Assembly: GCF_020179755.1 (NCBI RefSeq)
Contig: NZ_JAIUCY010000004.1
Span: 62,001-126,000 of the forward strand
Direction of reading: 5' to 3'
Source of the DNA: Herbaspirillum sp. alder98
Lineage (GTDB): Bacteria; Pseudomonadota; Gammaproteobacteria; Burkholderiales; Burkholderiaceae_D
Length of the DNA stretch: 64,000 nt
Every line of letters starts with the position of its first letter. Positions within the stretch are counted from its first letter, which is position 1. The position numbers were made by a program, and so were the translations under genes. The notes beneath the pieces were generated by a model. That model was not told the origin of the DNA and made no database searches. It saw nothing but the letters and a program-made list of their open reading frames with translations. Shown piece by piece: positions 43,791-52,575 of the stretch.

Positions 43791-45028
43791 ATATCGAACG
43801 CCACGACGTAGTCATCATCGGTGCCGGCCCTTCCGGCGCGGTCGCCGCCGCGCTGCTGCGCCAGCAGGGGCATCAAGTGTTGATCATCGAGCGCGAACAG
43901 TTTCCGCGCTTTTCGATCGGCGAAAGCCTGCTGCCGCAGAGCATGCAATTCATCGAACAGGCGGGCATGTTGCAGGCCGTGGTCGAGCACGGTTTCCAGT
44001 TCAAGAATGGCGCATCGTTCGTGCGCGGCGATGAGCAAACCGCCTTCGACTTCCGCGACAAGCATTCGGCCGGCTGGGGCACCACCTACCAGGTCCCGCG
44101 GGGCGAATTCGATCACATCCTGGCGCGCGAGGCCGAGCGCCATGGCGCCATCGTGCGCTATCGCCACCGCGTGACCCACGCCGACTTCAGCAGCGCCCAG
44201 GCGCAGCTGTCGGTGCTCGACGACAGCGCCGCGCAGCCGCGTGAATACACGGTGCAAGCGCGCTTCGTGCTAGACGCCAGCGGCTTCGGCCGCGTGTTGC
44301 CGCGCCTGCTGGACCTGGAGCGGCCCAGCGGCTTTCCGGTGCGCACGGCGCACTTTACCCATATCGCCGATGGCATCCTGGGCGGCGCCTTCGACCGCAA
44401 CAAGATTCGCATCACGGTGCACCCGCAGCACCATGACGTGTGGTACTGGCTGATTCCGTTTTCCAACGGACGCAGCTCGATCGGCGTGGTGGCCAGCGAC
44501 AGTTTCATCCAGTCCCTGCCGGCCGGCGACGAAACCGCCACCCTGCAACGCCTGGTGCATGAAGACCCGGCCCTGCGGGCGCTGCTGGTCAATGCCGACT
44601 GGGACACCCCGGCGCGACGCCTGACCGGTTACGCCGCCAATGTCGTTTCATTGCATGGCCCTGGCTATGCGTTGCTGGGCAATGCCGGCGAATTCCTCGA
44701 TCCGATCTTTTCGTCCGGGGTGACCATCGCCATGAAATCGGCTTCGCTGGCCGCCGCCACGCTGGGTCGCCAGTTGGCCGGTGAAACGGTCGACTGGGAA
44801 GCCGACTATGCCCGTCCGCTCAAGGCCGGGGTCGACACCTTCCGCACCTTCGTCGAGTCGTGGTACGCCGGCGGTTTCCAGGATGTCATCTTCCATCCGC
44901 ACCAGGAACCGCAGATCCGCCGCATGATCTCGTCCATCCTGGCCGGCTACGCCTGGGACACCAGCAATCCGTTCGTCGCCGAAAGCCGCCGCCGGCTGGG
45001 TGCACTGGAGTCGCTGTGCGGACGCTGA
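43787..45028 (+). CDS. FAD-dependent halogenase-like oxidoreductase of APE cluster
   Basis: A flavoprotein of 413 residues related to flavin-dependent halogenases and geranylgeranyl-reductase-like oxidases. The FAD motif GAGPSGAVAAALLRQQGHQVLIIER is at the N-terminus, followed by FSIGESLLPQS and GWGTTYQVPRGEFDHIL. The halogenase fingerprint WxWxIP is present as WYWLIP at about residue 222. Xanthomonadins, related pigments, are brominated, so halogenation is plausible here, but such genes also occur in non-halogenated APE systems. It overlaps both neighbours. Confidence 0.82.
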   Translation: MNIERHDVVIIGAGPSGAVAAALLRQQGHQVLIIEREQFPRFSIGESLLPQSMQFIEQAGMLQAVVEHGFQFKNGASFVRGDEQTAFDFRDKHSAGWGTTYQVPRGEFDHILAREAERHGAIVRYRHRVTHADFSSAQAQLSVLDDSAAQPREYTVQARFVLDASGFGRVLPRLLDLERPSGFPVRTAHFTHIADGILGGAFDRNKIRITVHPQHHDVWYWLIPFSNGRSSIGVVASDSFIQSLPAGDETATLQRLVHEDPALRALLVNADWDTPARRLTGYAANVVSLHGPGYALLGNAGEFLDPIFSSGVTIAMKSASLAAATLGRQLAGETVDWEADYARPLKAGVDTFRTFVESWYAGGFQDVIFHPHQEPQIRRMISSILAGYAWDTSNPFVAESRRRLGALESLCGR

Positions 45029-45567
45029 TCGTGATCCTGGCGAGCCTGCTGCTGGCCGCCTGCGCCAGCACCAGGCCCGACCCGGCGCCTTCGGCGCGAC
45101 TGCACCTGCGACTGGCGCCGGCCGCCCTGGGCGCCGAAATCAGCCTGCAGCAACACCTGACGGTGGAGCGCGAAGGCCGCACCGACCAGCTCGATACCGT
45201 GCTCGAAATCGACGCCGCCCAGCTCGACCTGGTCGGCCTGGCCTTTGGCCAGCGGGTCATGACGCTGCATTACGACGGCCATGAACTGACCACCTGGCGT
45301 CACTTCATGCTGCCGGCCCAGGTGCAGGGCGAAGATGTGTTGCAAGATGTGCAACTGACGCTATGGCCGGTCGACAGCATCCGCGCCGCGCTTCCCGCTG
45401 GTTGGGAGTTGCGCGAAAGCGAGGGGCAACGTACCCTCTTGCAGGGCGGCGAAACGATCGCAGTGATCGATTATCCCGACCGCAAGGCGTGGGGTGGCCG
45501 GGTGATCCTGACCAATCTGCGCTACCGCTACAAATTGACCATCCAGTCCGTCGTGAACCCGCAATGA
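45016..45567 (+). CDS. DUF3261 lipoprotein of APE cluster
   Basis: An outer-membrane lipoprotein of 183 residues with lipobox LLLAACAS. The mature part is a beta-rich domain (LHLRLAPAALGAEISLQQHL, then MTLHYDGHELTTWRHFMLPAQVQGEDVLQDVQL) that I recognise as DUF3261, a family almost confined to APE clusters. It starts with GTG; GGAG lies upstream and it overlaps the flavoprotein gene. With the LolA-like protein and the exporter it may form the route to the outer membrane. Molecular function is not known. Confidence 0.82.
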   Translation: MRTLIVILASLLLAACASTRPDPAPSARLHLRLAPAALGAEISLQQHLTVEREGRTDQLDTVLEIDAAQLDLVGLAFGQRVMTLHYDGHELTTWRHFMLPAQVQGEDVLQDVQLTLWPVDSIRAALPAGWELRESEGQRTLLQGGETIAVIDYPDRKAWGGRVILTNLRYRYKLTIQSVVNPQ

Positions 45568-45586
45568 AACGCACGCCCGCAGCTGC

Positions 45587-46786
45587 ATGACGCTCTTTCT
45601 CAACGCCCTGGGCATGATCTGCCCGCTTGGCCATACCCATGACGACATCCGCGGGCGGCTGTTCGACGCTCGCAGCGGCGTGCTCCCCGATCCGACCCGA
45701 TGCGCCGCCGACGGCGCGCCATTGGCGCTGGGGGCGGTCACGCTGGACGATGCCGCACTCCCCTGCGACGCCGCGCTGCCGCTGCGCGACCGCAGCCGCA
45801 ACAACCGGCTGGCGTTGCAGGCCCTGTCCCAGATCCGCGATCAGGTCGATGCCGCCATGACCCGCTTCGGCGCGCATCGCATCGGCATCGTGCTGGGCAC
45901 CAGCACCTCCGGCATTGCCGAGGGCGAGGCGGCTTTCCGTAAGCGTCAGCACAGCGGCGCTTTTCCCGAGGGGTTCCATTACGGCCAGCAGGAGCTGGGC
46001 TCCCCCGCCGCCGCGCTGGCCGCGACACTGGGCGTGATGGGGCCGGCCCACGTGCATTCCAGTGCCTGCTCGTCGAGCGGCAAGGCGATGGCGGCCGCCG
46101 CCCGGCTGATCAACATGGGGCTGTGCGACGCCGTGCTGTGCGGCGGCGTCGACACCTTGTGCGACTTCACCATTGCCGGCTTCACGGCGCTCGAATCGGT
46201 CAGCGCGGCGCGCTGCAACCCGCTCTCGCAGAACCGCTGCGGCATCAACATCGGCGAAGGCGCTGCCCTATTCCTGATGAGCCGCGAGCCTGCCACGGTG
46301 GCACTGGCCGGATGGGGCGAGTCGTCCGATGCGCATCACATCTCGGCGCCCGATCCGAGCGGTGGCGGCGCCCTGCGCGCCATGCGCGGCGCCCTGGCCC
46401 GCGCCGGCCTGTCGCCCGACCAGATCGACTACATCAACCTGCACGGCACCGCCACGCCACAGAACGACGCCATGGAGTCAAAGGCGGTGCACGCCCTGTT
46501 TGGCGCTGCGGTCCCGGTCAGCTCGACCAAGCCCTTCACCGGCCATACGCTGGGTGCGGCCAGCGCCATCGAGGCCGGCCTGTGCTGGCTGGCGATGCAG
46601 GACGCCAATGGCGATGGCCTGCTGCCGCCGCACCTGTGGGATGGCGTGGCCGACCCGGCGCTGCCGGTGCTCGACATCGTCGCTCCCGGGCGCGCACTGG
46701 GCCACCCGCCGCGCGCCATACTATCGAATTCGTTTGCCTTCGGCGGCAGCAATGTATCGCTGCTGCTGACCCGCCAGGACCGCTAG
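45587..46786 (+). CDS. apeO: Beta-ketoacyl-ACP synthase (ApeO type)
   Basis: The condensing enzyme of polyene elongation, 399 residues, thiolase fold. The nucleophile is Cys161 in VHSSACSSSGKAM; the two catalytic His lie in NLHGTATPQNDAME and TGHTLGAASAIE, and the late loop is NSFAFGGSNVSLLL. It probably acts as a heterodimer with the chain-length factor encoded first in the cluster. A gap of 19 bases before it is the first break in coupling since 32.6 kb. It begins the KS-DH-KR-KS core. Confidence 0.92.
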   Translation: MTLFLNALGMICPLGHTHDDIRGRLFDARSGVLPDPTRCAADGAPLALGAVTLDDAALPCDAALPLRDRSRNNRLALQALSQIRDQVDAAMTRFGAHRIGIVLGTSTSGIAEGEAAFRKRQHSGAFPEGFHYGQQELGSPAAALAATLGVMGPAHVHSSACSSSGKAMAAAARLINMGLCDAVLCGGVDTLCDFTIAGFTALESVSAARCNPLSQNRCGINIGEGAALFLMSREPATVALAGWGESSDAHHISAPDPSGGGALRAMRGALARAGLSPDQIDYINLHGTATPQNDAMESKAVHALFGAAVPVSSTKPFTGHTLGAASAIEAGLCWLAMQDANGDGLLPPHLWDGVADPALPVLDIVAPGRALGHPPRAILSNSFAFGGSNVSLLLTRQDR

Positions 46787-46788
46787 AG

Positions 46789-47262
46789 ATGTCGCCGACC
46801 ATGACTCCCCTGCCACCGATTGCCGAACTGCTGCCGCATGCGGCGCCCATGATCCTGCTCGACGGCGTCAGTCACGCCGACGCCGAGCAGCTCGACGCCC
46901 ATGTCACCATCGGCGCCCATAGCCTGTTCAATAGCGGCAGCGGCGTGGGGGCATGGGTCGGGATCGAATACATGGCGCAGGCCATCGCTGCGTGGGCCGG
47001 TTATCAGGGACGCCAGCAGGGCCAGCCGGCCAAGGTCGGTTTTTTACTGGGCGCGCGGCGTTATCAGTGCAGCGTGCCCGAATTCAGCAACGCGATGCAA
47101 TTGCGGGTCACGGCCCGTTTGCTGCTGCAGGCCGACAACGGCCTGGGCTCGTTCGACTGCGCCATCATCGATGCGCATACACAACAAGAACTGGCGCAAG
47201 CCACCGTGTCGGTGTTCCAGCCGCACGACGCCAAACAATATCTTGAAGAAAGCATGGCATGA
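46789..47262 (+). CDS. apeP: 3-hydroxyacyl-ACP dehydratase (ApeP type)
   Basis: A hotdog-fold dehydratase of 157 residues. LLPHAAPMILLDGV is the FabZ-like N-terminal helix, WVGIEYMAQAIAAWAGYQGR the substrate helix and VGFLLGARRYQC the following strand. It removes water from the beta-hydroxyacyl intermediate to make the conjugated double bond that is kept in the pigment; no enoyl reductase is present in the cluster, as expected for a polyene. An internal ATG 12 bases later is also possible. Confidence 0.88.
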   Translation: MSPTMTPLPPIAELLPHAAPMILLDGVSHADAEQLDAHVTIGAHSLFNSGSGVGAWVGIEYMAQAIAAWAGYQGRQQGQPAKVGFLLGARRYQCSVPEFSNAMQLRVTARLLLQADNGLGSFDCAIIDAHTQQELAQATVSVFQPHDAKQYLEESMA

Positions 47263-47996
47263 CAACACCGGGGGAAAACACCGTACTCGTCACCGGCTCG
47301 AGCCGGGGCATCGGCCGCGCCATCGCGCTGCGCCTGGCGCGCGACGGTTATCACATCGCAGTGCATTGCCACCAGGGACGCGCCGCAGCCGACCAGGTGG
47401 CGCAGGAGATCGAGGCGCTGGGTCGGCGCGCACGGGTGCTGCAATTCGACATCGGCAATCGTGAGCTCGCCGCGCAGATACTGCTGGACGACGTCGAACA
47501 ACACGGCGCCTATTACGGCGTGGTGTGCAATGCCGGCATCTCGCGCGACAACGCCTTTCCGGCGATGCCGGCCGAGGATTGGGACAGCGTGCTGCGCACC
47601 AATCTCGACGGTTTCTACAACGTCCTCAATCCGCTGGTGATGCCGATGGTGCGGCGACGCGCGCCAGGTCGCATCGTCACCATGGCATCGGTCTCGGGCC
47701 TGATCGGCAATCGCGGCCAGGTCAACTACAGCGCCGCCAAGGCCGGCATCATCGGCGCCACCAAGGCGCTGGCGCTGGAACTGGCCAAGCGCGACATCAC
47801 CGTCAACTGCGTCGCACCCGGCCTGATCGATACCGACATGGCCCATGACGCGCCACTGGACGAAATCCTCAAGATGATCCCGGCAAGGCGCACCGGCAAA
47901 CCCGAAGAGGTGGCCGCTGCGGTCGCCTTCCTGATGCATCCCGATGCCGCCTACGTCACGCGGCAAGTGATCTCGGTCAACGGAGGCCTGGCATGA
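47259..47996 (+). CDS. apeQ: 3-oxoacyl-ACP reductase (ApeQ type)
   Basis: A short-chain dehydrogenase of 245 residues, FabG-like. The NADPH site is VTGSSRGIGRAIALRLARDG, the NAG motif CNAGISRDNA, and the catalytic Ser-Tyr-Lys is formed by ASVSGLIGNRGQVNYSAAKAGIIG. The C-terminus has PGLIDTDM and the final VNGGLA. It reduces the beta-ketoacyl chain during each elongation cycle. Both ends overlap neighbours by 4 bases (ATGA), so it is tightly coupled with dehydratase and second synthase. Confidence 0.95.
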   Translation: MTTPGENTVLVTGSSRGIGRAIALRLARDGYHIAVHCHQGRAAADQVAQEIEALGRRARVLQFDIGNRELAAQILLDDVEQHGAYYGVVCNAGISRDNAFPAMPAEDWDSVLRTNLDGFYNVLNPLVMPMVRRRAPGRIVTMASVSGLIGNRGQVNYSAAKAGIIGATKALALELAKRDITVNCVAPGLIDTDMAHDAPLDEILKMIPARRTGKPEEVAAAVAFLMHPDAAYVTRQVISVNGGLA

Positions 47997-49237
47997 GTGC
48001 AAGTCATTCTGCGCGACGGGTAGTGGTCACCGGCATGGCCGGCATCAGCCCGATCGGCAACGACTGGAGCAGCGCGCTGGCGCATCTGCAGACGTTTTCC
48101 AATGCGGTGCAGGTGATGCCGGGCTGGGACGAATACACCGGCCTGCATACTCGCCTGGGCGCACCGGCGGCCGACTTTTCGCTGTCCGAAAAATATAATC
48201 GCAAGACCACCCGCAGCATGGGACGCGTGGCGCTCATGGCGACCCGCGCCAGCGAGTGGGCGCTGGCCGACGCCGGCCTGCTGGACGATCCCCTGCTGGC
48301 CAGCGGCAAGCTGGGCATCGCCTATGGTTCGTCGGCCGGTACCCCCAATGCGATCGCCGATTTCGCCATGATGTTCGCCGAAAAGAGCACCCGCAACATC
48401 AACGCCAACACCTACCTGAAGATGATGGCGCATACCGCGCCGGTCAACATGGGCGTGTTCTTCGGCATCACCGGCCGCGTCATCACCACCTCCAGCGCAT
48501 GCACCTCGGGCAGCCAGGGTATCGGCTATGCGTTCGAAGCCATTCGCGGTGGCCGCCAGCTGGCCATGGTGGCCGGCGGCTCGGAAGAATTGTGCGCCAC
48601 CGAGGCGGCCGTCTTCGACACCCTGTACGCCACCAGCGTGCGCAACGACACGCCCCGCTTGACCCCCAGCCCGTTCGACCGCCAGCGCGATGGCCTCGTG
48701 CTGGGCGAAGGCGCCGGCAGCCTGATCCTGGAAGACCTCGACCATGCGCAGGCGCGCGGCGCCCGCATCTATGCCGAGATCGTCGGTTTCGGCACCAACA
48801 GCGACGGCAGCCACGTGACCAACCCGAACGCGGCCACCATGCAGATCGCCATCGAGATGGCGCTGGCCGATGCCGGGCTGCCGGCCGATGCCATCGGCTA
48901 CATCAATGCGCATGGCACCGGCACCCGCCAGGGCGACGTGGCCGAATCGAGCGCCACGGCCAATGTGTTCGGCCAGCGGGTGCCGATCAGTTCACTCAAG
49001 AGTTACATGGGGCATACGCTGGGCGCCTGCGGTGCGCTCGAAGCCTGGCTGAGCATCGAGATGATGCGTCATGGCTGGTTCGCCCCGACCATCAACCTGA
49101 GCGAGCCGGACCCCGAATGCGGGGTGCTGGATTACCTCACCGGCGAAGGCCGCGAGATCGATTGCGAATATGTGATGTCGAACAATTTCGCCTTTGGCGG
49201 GATCAATACATCGCTGATCTTCAAACGCTGGCCGTAA
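47993..49237 (+). CDS. apeR: Beta-ketoacyl-ACP synthase (ApeR type)
   Basis: A second full-length condensing enzyme of 414 residues, FabF-like. Cys170 lies in TTSSACTSGSQGIGYA, with His in NAHGTGTRQGDVAES and KSYMGHTLGACGALE; the C-terminal SNNFAFGGINTSLIF is conserved. APE clusters usually carry two active synthases: one pairs with the chain-length factor, the other is thought to start the chain on the aromatic unit. Which step this one catalyses cannot be decided from sequence. Confidence 0.92.
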   Translation: MSASHSARRVVVTGMAGISPIGNDWSSALAHLQTFSNAVQVMPGWDEYTGLHTRLGAPAADFSLSEKYNRKTTRSMGRVALMATRASEWALADAGLLDDPLLASGKLGIAYGSSAGTPNAIADFAMMFAEKSTRNINANTYLKMMAHTAPVNMGVFFGITGRVITTSSACTSGSQGIGYAFEAIRGGRQLAMVAGGSEELCATEAAVFDTLYATSVRNDTPRLTPSPFDRQRDGLVLGEGAGSLILEDLDHAQARGARIYAEIVGFGTNSDGSHVTNPNAATMQIAIEMALADAGLPADAIGYINAHGTGTRQGDVAESSATANVFGQRVPISSLKSYMGHTLGACGALEAWLSIEMMRHGWFAPTINLSEPDPECGVLDYLTGEGREIDCEYVMSNNFAFGGINTSLIFKRWP

Positions 49238-49289
49238 ATCAATCCGGTCGGCCAATCATTTATTAATTAACCAATAACAAGGAGCCTCC

Positions 49290-49736
49290 ATGAAAGCGCT
49301 GTCCCTCTCTGTCGCCACCATCGTCCTGTGCGTCGCATCGATCTCGGCCCATGCCCGCGATACCCAGCACCTGCTGCCCATCGCCGACGCCATGCAGATG
49401 AAAGACCGGGATGGCGTGCTGGATGGCTCGGTCAAGTTCTACTTCGCCGGCCAGAAGCATCCCGTGGTGCTGCAGAAACTGACCACCGATGTCTCCAACC
49501 AGAAGACCAATGCGGTCGGCAAGTCCGATGAAGAAGCCTGCAAGTGGGTGTTCCTGTCGGCGCTGGTGCAGTTCCAGAAGAAGGCCCAGCAGTTGGGCGG
49601 CAATGCCGTGGTCAACCTGGTGAGCTACTACAAGAAGAGCGAACTGGCCGACAGCGAAAAATTCGAATGCCATGCCGGCGCGGTGATGGCGGGTGTGGCG
49701 CTGAAGGGCGACATCGTCAAGATCGGCGACAAGTAA
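49290..49736 (+). CDS. Exported small protein with RcsF-like core, APE-associated
   Basis: A periplasmic protein of 148 residues with a clear signal peptide (MKALSLSVATIVLCVASISAH). The mature domain ends KKAQQLGGNAVVNLVSYYKK, later FECHAGAVMAGVALKGDIV, resembling the GANAVV core of RcsF/YbjQ-type domains with one conserved Cys pair (DEEACKWVF and EFECHAG; possible disulfide). Related genes are often misnamed excinuclease subunits. AAGGAG lies 6 bases before the ATG. It lies after the polyketide core and before the PPTase; its role in pigment deposition is unknown. Confidence 0.78.
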   Translation: MKALSLSVATIVLCVASISAHARDTQHLLPIADAMQMKDRDGVLDGSVKFYFAGQKHPVVLQKLTTDVSNQKTNAVGKSDEEACKWVFLSALVQFQKKAQQLGGNAVVNLVSYYKKSELADSEKFECHAGAVMAGVALKGDIVKIGDK

Positions 49737-49755
49737 GCATGGCGGGCGGGCGTCG

Positions 49756-50478
49756 ATGACCACCGCATGGCTCACGCTGCTGGACGCCCGTGCGCTGCTC
49801 GACGACGTTGACGATGCGCTGCTGCAGTCGCTGGCGCAGCATCTCGGCCCTGCCGAGCAGGCGCTCCTGCCAGGCTTCGTTCGTCAGCGGCGCCGGCGTG
49901 AATTCATCCTGGGGCGACTGCTGTTGCGTCATGACGTGACGCGCGTGACGGCGTGCCCCATGCATCAGATCGAAGTGATCGAACGCGCTGGCGCAGGTCC
50001 GCAAATCGTCTTGCCCACTGCAGTTGGCGACACGATCGAGGCCAGCCTGTCGCATGGCGGAGGTTGGATCGCCTGCGCGATCGGCACCGGTTTCGCGCTG
50101 GGGCTCGATATCGAAACCAGCCGCGCCGAACGCGACCTGAGCGCATTGGCGCAAACCGCTTTCAGCGCTGCCGAACGTCGCTGGCTGCATGCCCAGATCG
50201 ACGTCGAGAAAGCGTTCTATCAGCTCTGGTGCGGCAAGGAAGCGTTGTACAAGTATGGCAATAACGCCGGATTACCTACGCTATCGGCTCTGCCGCAATT
50301 ACAGTGCGACGACCTCCATGCCGCGCCAGGCGTTGGCGTTGGCGCTGACCTGACCTTGATCTACAGCCGCGAGGCGGCGATGCATCTGACGCTGTGTTGC
50401 CCGTCCCATACCGAGGTGAAGACAGAAAAAATAACGCTGGAAGAGCTACTGAAAAGGTTCACTTACAGCAATAAATAA
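49756..50478 (+). CDS. 4'-phosphopantetheinyl transferase (Sfp type)
   Basis: A Sfp-family transferase of 240 residues that converts apo-ACPs to holo-ACPs using coenzyme A. The Mg2+/CoA motif is GLDIETSRAERD (about residue 117) and the second motif WCGKEALYKYG (about 157), both characteristic. As the last gene of the cluster it would serve the two APE carrier proteins. The C-terminal 20 residues (ITLEELLKRFTYSNK) are an extension. The downstream 100 bases show no gene. Confidence 0.92.
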   Translation: MTTAWLTLLDARALLDDVDDALLQSLAQHLGPAEQALLPGFVRQRRRREFILGRLLLRHDVTRVTACPMHQIEVIERAGAGPQIVLPTAVGDTIEASLSHGGGWIACAIGTGFALGLDIETSRAERDLSALAQTAFSAAERRWLHAQIDVEKAFYQLWCGKEALYKYGNNAGLPTLSALPQLQCDDLHAAPGVGVGADLTLIYSREAAMHLTLCCPSHTEVKTEKITLEELLKRFTYSNK

Positions 50479-50581
50479 ATTAGGATTCGCATACCGTGAT
50501 AACAAGCCACGCCGTGGGGTTTTGCCCTGGCGCCACGAGCTTGACATCATGCCAACTAAAATTAGTGTATTCGGGGGAATC

Positions 50582-51370
50582 ATGTCACACGCAAACAAAT
50601 GGCTGCTCGCGGCTTCCACAGTGCTGCTCGTCAGCGCCTGCGCCACACCGGAAGAACGGATGGCCAAACTGCAGATCAAGCAACAGCGGCTGGAACTGCG
50701 CGCGCAACAGATGAATGAACGGCGCACCGCCCGCATGAACGAAACATCGACCGCGGCGGCGCCTAGCGAATTGTCGGCGCAACCGGTCACCGATCTCGAC
50801 ACGCCGCTGGCCAACGTGCTCAAGGCGCTTGGCAATTGCGACGCCAGCCTGCCGGCAACGCTGAAGCAATTCGTCACCCAGCTCGAGCCGCAGGTGCCGG
50901 TCGTCATCAAGGCCAATGGCGCATCGTTCAGCGTGGCCGATCGCACCACGCCGGGCAGTTCCAGCGTAAAGCTTGCCAGCCAGACCCAAGTCTTCGGCCT
51001 GCCCATCTCCGGCGTCTTCGACGAAGCCACCGTTATCGGCGGCAATACTGAAAAGATCTCGTGGGGCTTCTATTCTCCCGAGTCCATCTCTGCTGTATCG
51101 TCGACGTTGGGCAGCCGCATCGCCAGCTACAAGCAGGTCAGGCAAGATGTCGGCGGCGCCCAGTTGCGCATGGATATCTACGATGGCCGCAGCTGGCGTC
51201 GCACCACCCGCTTCGATTATTTCCGTAACCAGTCCAAGATTGCCGGCGAGCGCGTGTTTGCGATCGACGCGTCGCGCGACCCGGCGTTTCCCGGTACGCG
51301 TGTGAGCTGCACCGTGCGCGGCACGCAGTTGAAGGACGTGCTGCCGGTATTGCGGCCCGACCTGACCTGA
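50582..51370 (+). CDS. Predicted lipoprotein with coiled-coil N-terminus
   Basis: A lipoprotein of 262 residues with lipobox LLVSACAT. Residues about 25-55 (EERMAKLQIKQQRLELRAQQ and onward) form a charged coiled coil. Then follows a domain with no family I recognise (LKQFVTQLEPQVPVVIKANG, then WGFYSPESISAVSSTLGSRI and SWRRTTRFDYFRNQSKIAGERVF). GGGGGAATC precedes the ATG. It is the first of a run of five small exported proteins. I cannot assign a function. Confidence 0.78.
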   Translation: MSHANKWLLAASTVLLVSACATPEERMAKLQIKQQRLELRAQQMNERRTARMNETSTAAAPSELSAQPVTDLDTPLANVLKALGNCDASLPATLKQFVTQLEPQVPVVIKANGASFSVADRTTPGSSSVKLASQTQVFGLPISGVFDEATVIGGNTEKISWGFYSPESISAVSSTLGSRIASYKQVRQDVGGAQLRMDIYDGRSWRRTTRFDYFRNQSKIAGERVFAIDASRDPAFPGTRVSCTVRGTQLKDVLPVLRPDLT

Positions 51371-51513
51371 ACTGAAATAGTTCGGGCAAACGGTGTCCGG
51401 GGTCAGGCGCGCGGGGGCGCAACTGACCTCTTTCGTAGGTTTCATTTCCCATTCTTTTCCACCACCCCGGGCGCTTCGCGCCTGCGGCTTGCATCGTTCG
51501 ACAAGGGGTTCTC

Positions 51514-52179
51514 ATGAACAAAACCATCATCGCCATGTCCATGGCCGGCGTGCTGCTGGCCGGTTGCGCGGTCCAGGAGCAATCGCGCTCGCTGCCCGTG
51601 GCGCAGGTCAATACCGCCAACCAGCCTTACCAGGGCGCACGCAGCCCGATCTCGGTGGGCAAGTTCGACAACCGTTCGAGCTACATGCGCGGCCTGTTCT
51701 CGGATGGCAATGACCGTCTGGGCAGCCAGGCCAAGACCGTGCTCGTCACGCATCTGCAGCAGAGCCAGCGCTTTTCCGTCATGGATCGCGAGAACATGAC
51801 CGAGATCGCCCAGGAGGCCAAGCTGAACCGCCAGGCGCAGGACCTCAAGGGCGCCGCATTCGTGGTCACCGGCGACGTCACCGAATTCGGCCGCAAGGAA
51901 GTGGGCGACCGCCAGCTGTTCGGCATCCTCGGGCGCGGCAAGTCGCAGATCGCCTATGCCAAGGTCAACCTGAACATCGTCAACGTGAACACCTCGCAGG
52001 TGGTGTATTCAACCCAGGGCGCGGGCGAATACAGCCTCGACAACCGCGAAGTCATCGGCTTCGGCAGCACGGCCAGCTACGACTCGACGCTCAACGGCAA
52101 GGTGCTCGACCTGGCCATCCGCGAAGCGGTCAACAACCTGGTCAGCGCCATCGACAGCGGCGCCTGGAAGCCGCAATAA
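51514..52179 (+). CDS. CsgG/HfaB-family lipoprotein
   Basis: An outer-membrane-directed lipoprotein of 221 residues (lipobox VLLAGCAV). The domain is a short CsgG-like fold: ISVGKFDNRSSYMRG, LVTHLQQSQRFSVMDRENM and AAFVVTGDVTEFGRKEVGDR are typical. It is shorter than curli CsgG and lacks the long pore insertion as far as I can see. It begins a three-gene group with DUF4810 and DUF799 lipoproteins that recurs in proteobacteria, including Neisseria. The group's function is unknown; an envelope assembly is likely. Confidence 0.88.
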   Translation: MNKTIIAMSMAGVLLAGCAVQEQSRSLPVAQVNTANQPYQGARSPISVGKFDNRSSYMRGLFSDGNDRLGSQAKTVLVTHLQQSQRFSVMDRENMTEIAQEAKLNRQAQDLKGAAFVVTGDVTEFGRKEVGDRQLFGILGRGKSQIAYAKVNLNIVNVNTSQVVYSTQGAGEYSLDNREVIGFGSTASYDSTLNGKVLDLAIREAVNNLVSAIDSGAWKPQ

Positions 52180-52203
52180 CATTCACGGAACCACGGGGGA
52201 TTC

Positions 52204-52575
52204 ATGAACAGATTCATCAGTGCCGGCGTGCTGGCGGGGGTAGTCATCATTGCCAGCGGTTGCGCCCAGAAGCGGGTGCCAGCGCTCTACGGCTGGGATA
52301 ACTATCAGCAGCAGGTCTATACCTATCTGAAGGACGAGGGCGCCAGCCCTGTCGAGCAGATCTCGACGCTGGAAAAGGGCCTGCAAAGCATGCAGGCGCG
52401 CGGCGCGAACGCGCCACCGGGCTATCACGCCCATCTGGGCATGCTGTACGCCTCGGTGGGACAGGAAGACCAGATGATGCGCGAGCTCGAAGCCGAGAAA
52501 CGGCTGTTTCCCGAGTCGCAGCCCTATATGGATTTTCTGTTGCGTAAATACCAGACCAAGCAGGTGACCAAATGA
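52204..52575 (+). CDS. DUF4810 lipoprotein
   Basis: A small lipoprotein of 123 residues with lipobox IIASGCAQ. The helical domain contains LYGWDNYQQQVYTYLKDEG at the start and PPGYHAHLGMLYASVGQEDQM, then FPESQPYMDFLLRK, the DUF4810 pattern. It has a TPR-like look. It lies 24 bases after the CsgG-like gene, and its TGA overlaps the ATG of the DUF799 gene. GGGGGATTC precedes the ATG. Confidence 0.88.
   Translation: MNRFISAGVLAGVVIIASGCAQKRVPALYGWDNYQQQVYTYLKDEGASPVEQISTLEKGLQSMQARGANAPPGYHAHLGMLYASVGQEDQMMRELEAEKRLFPESQPYMDFLLRKYQTKQVTK

Noticed and set aside
51514..52179. Curli secretion channel gene csgG with a curli operon
   Set aside because: No csgA, B, E or F homologue is adjacent. The product is short and belongs with the DUF4810/DUF799 group.
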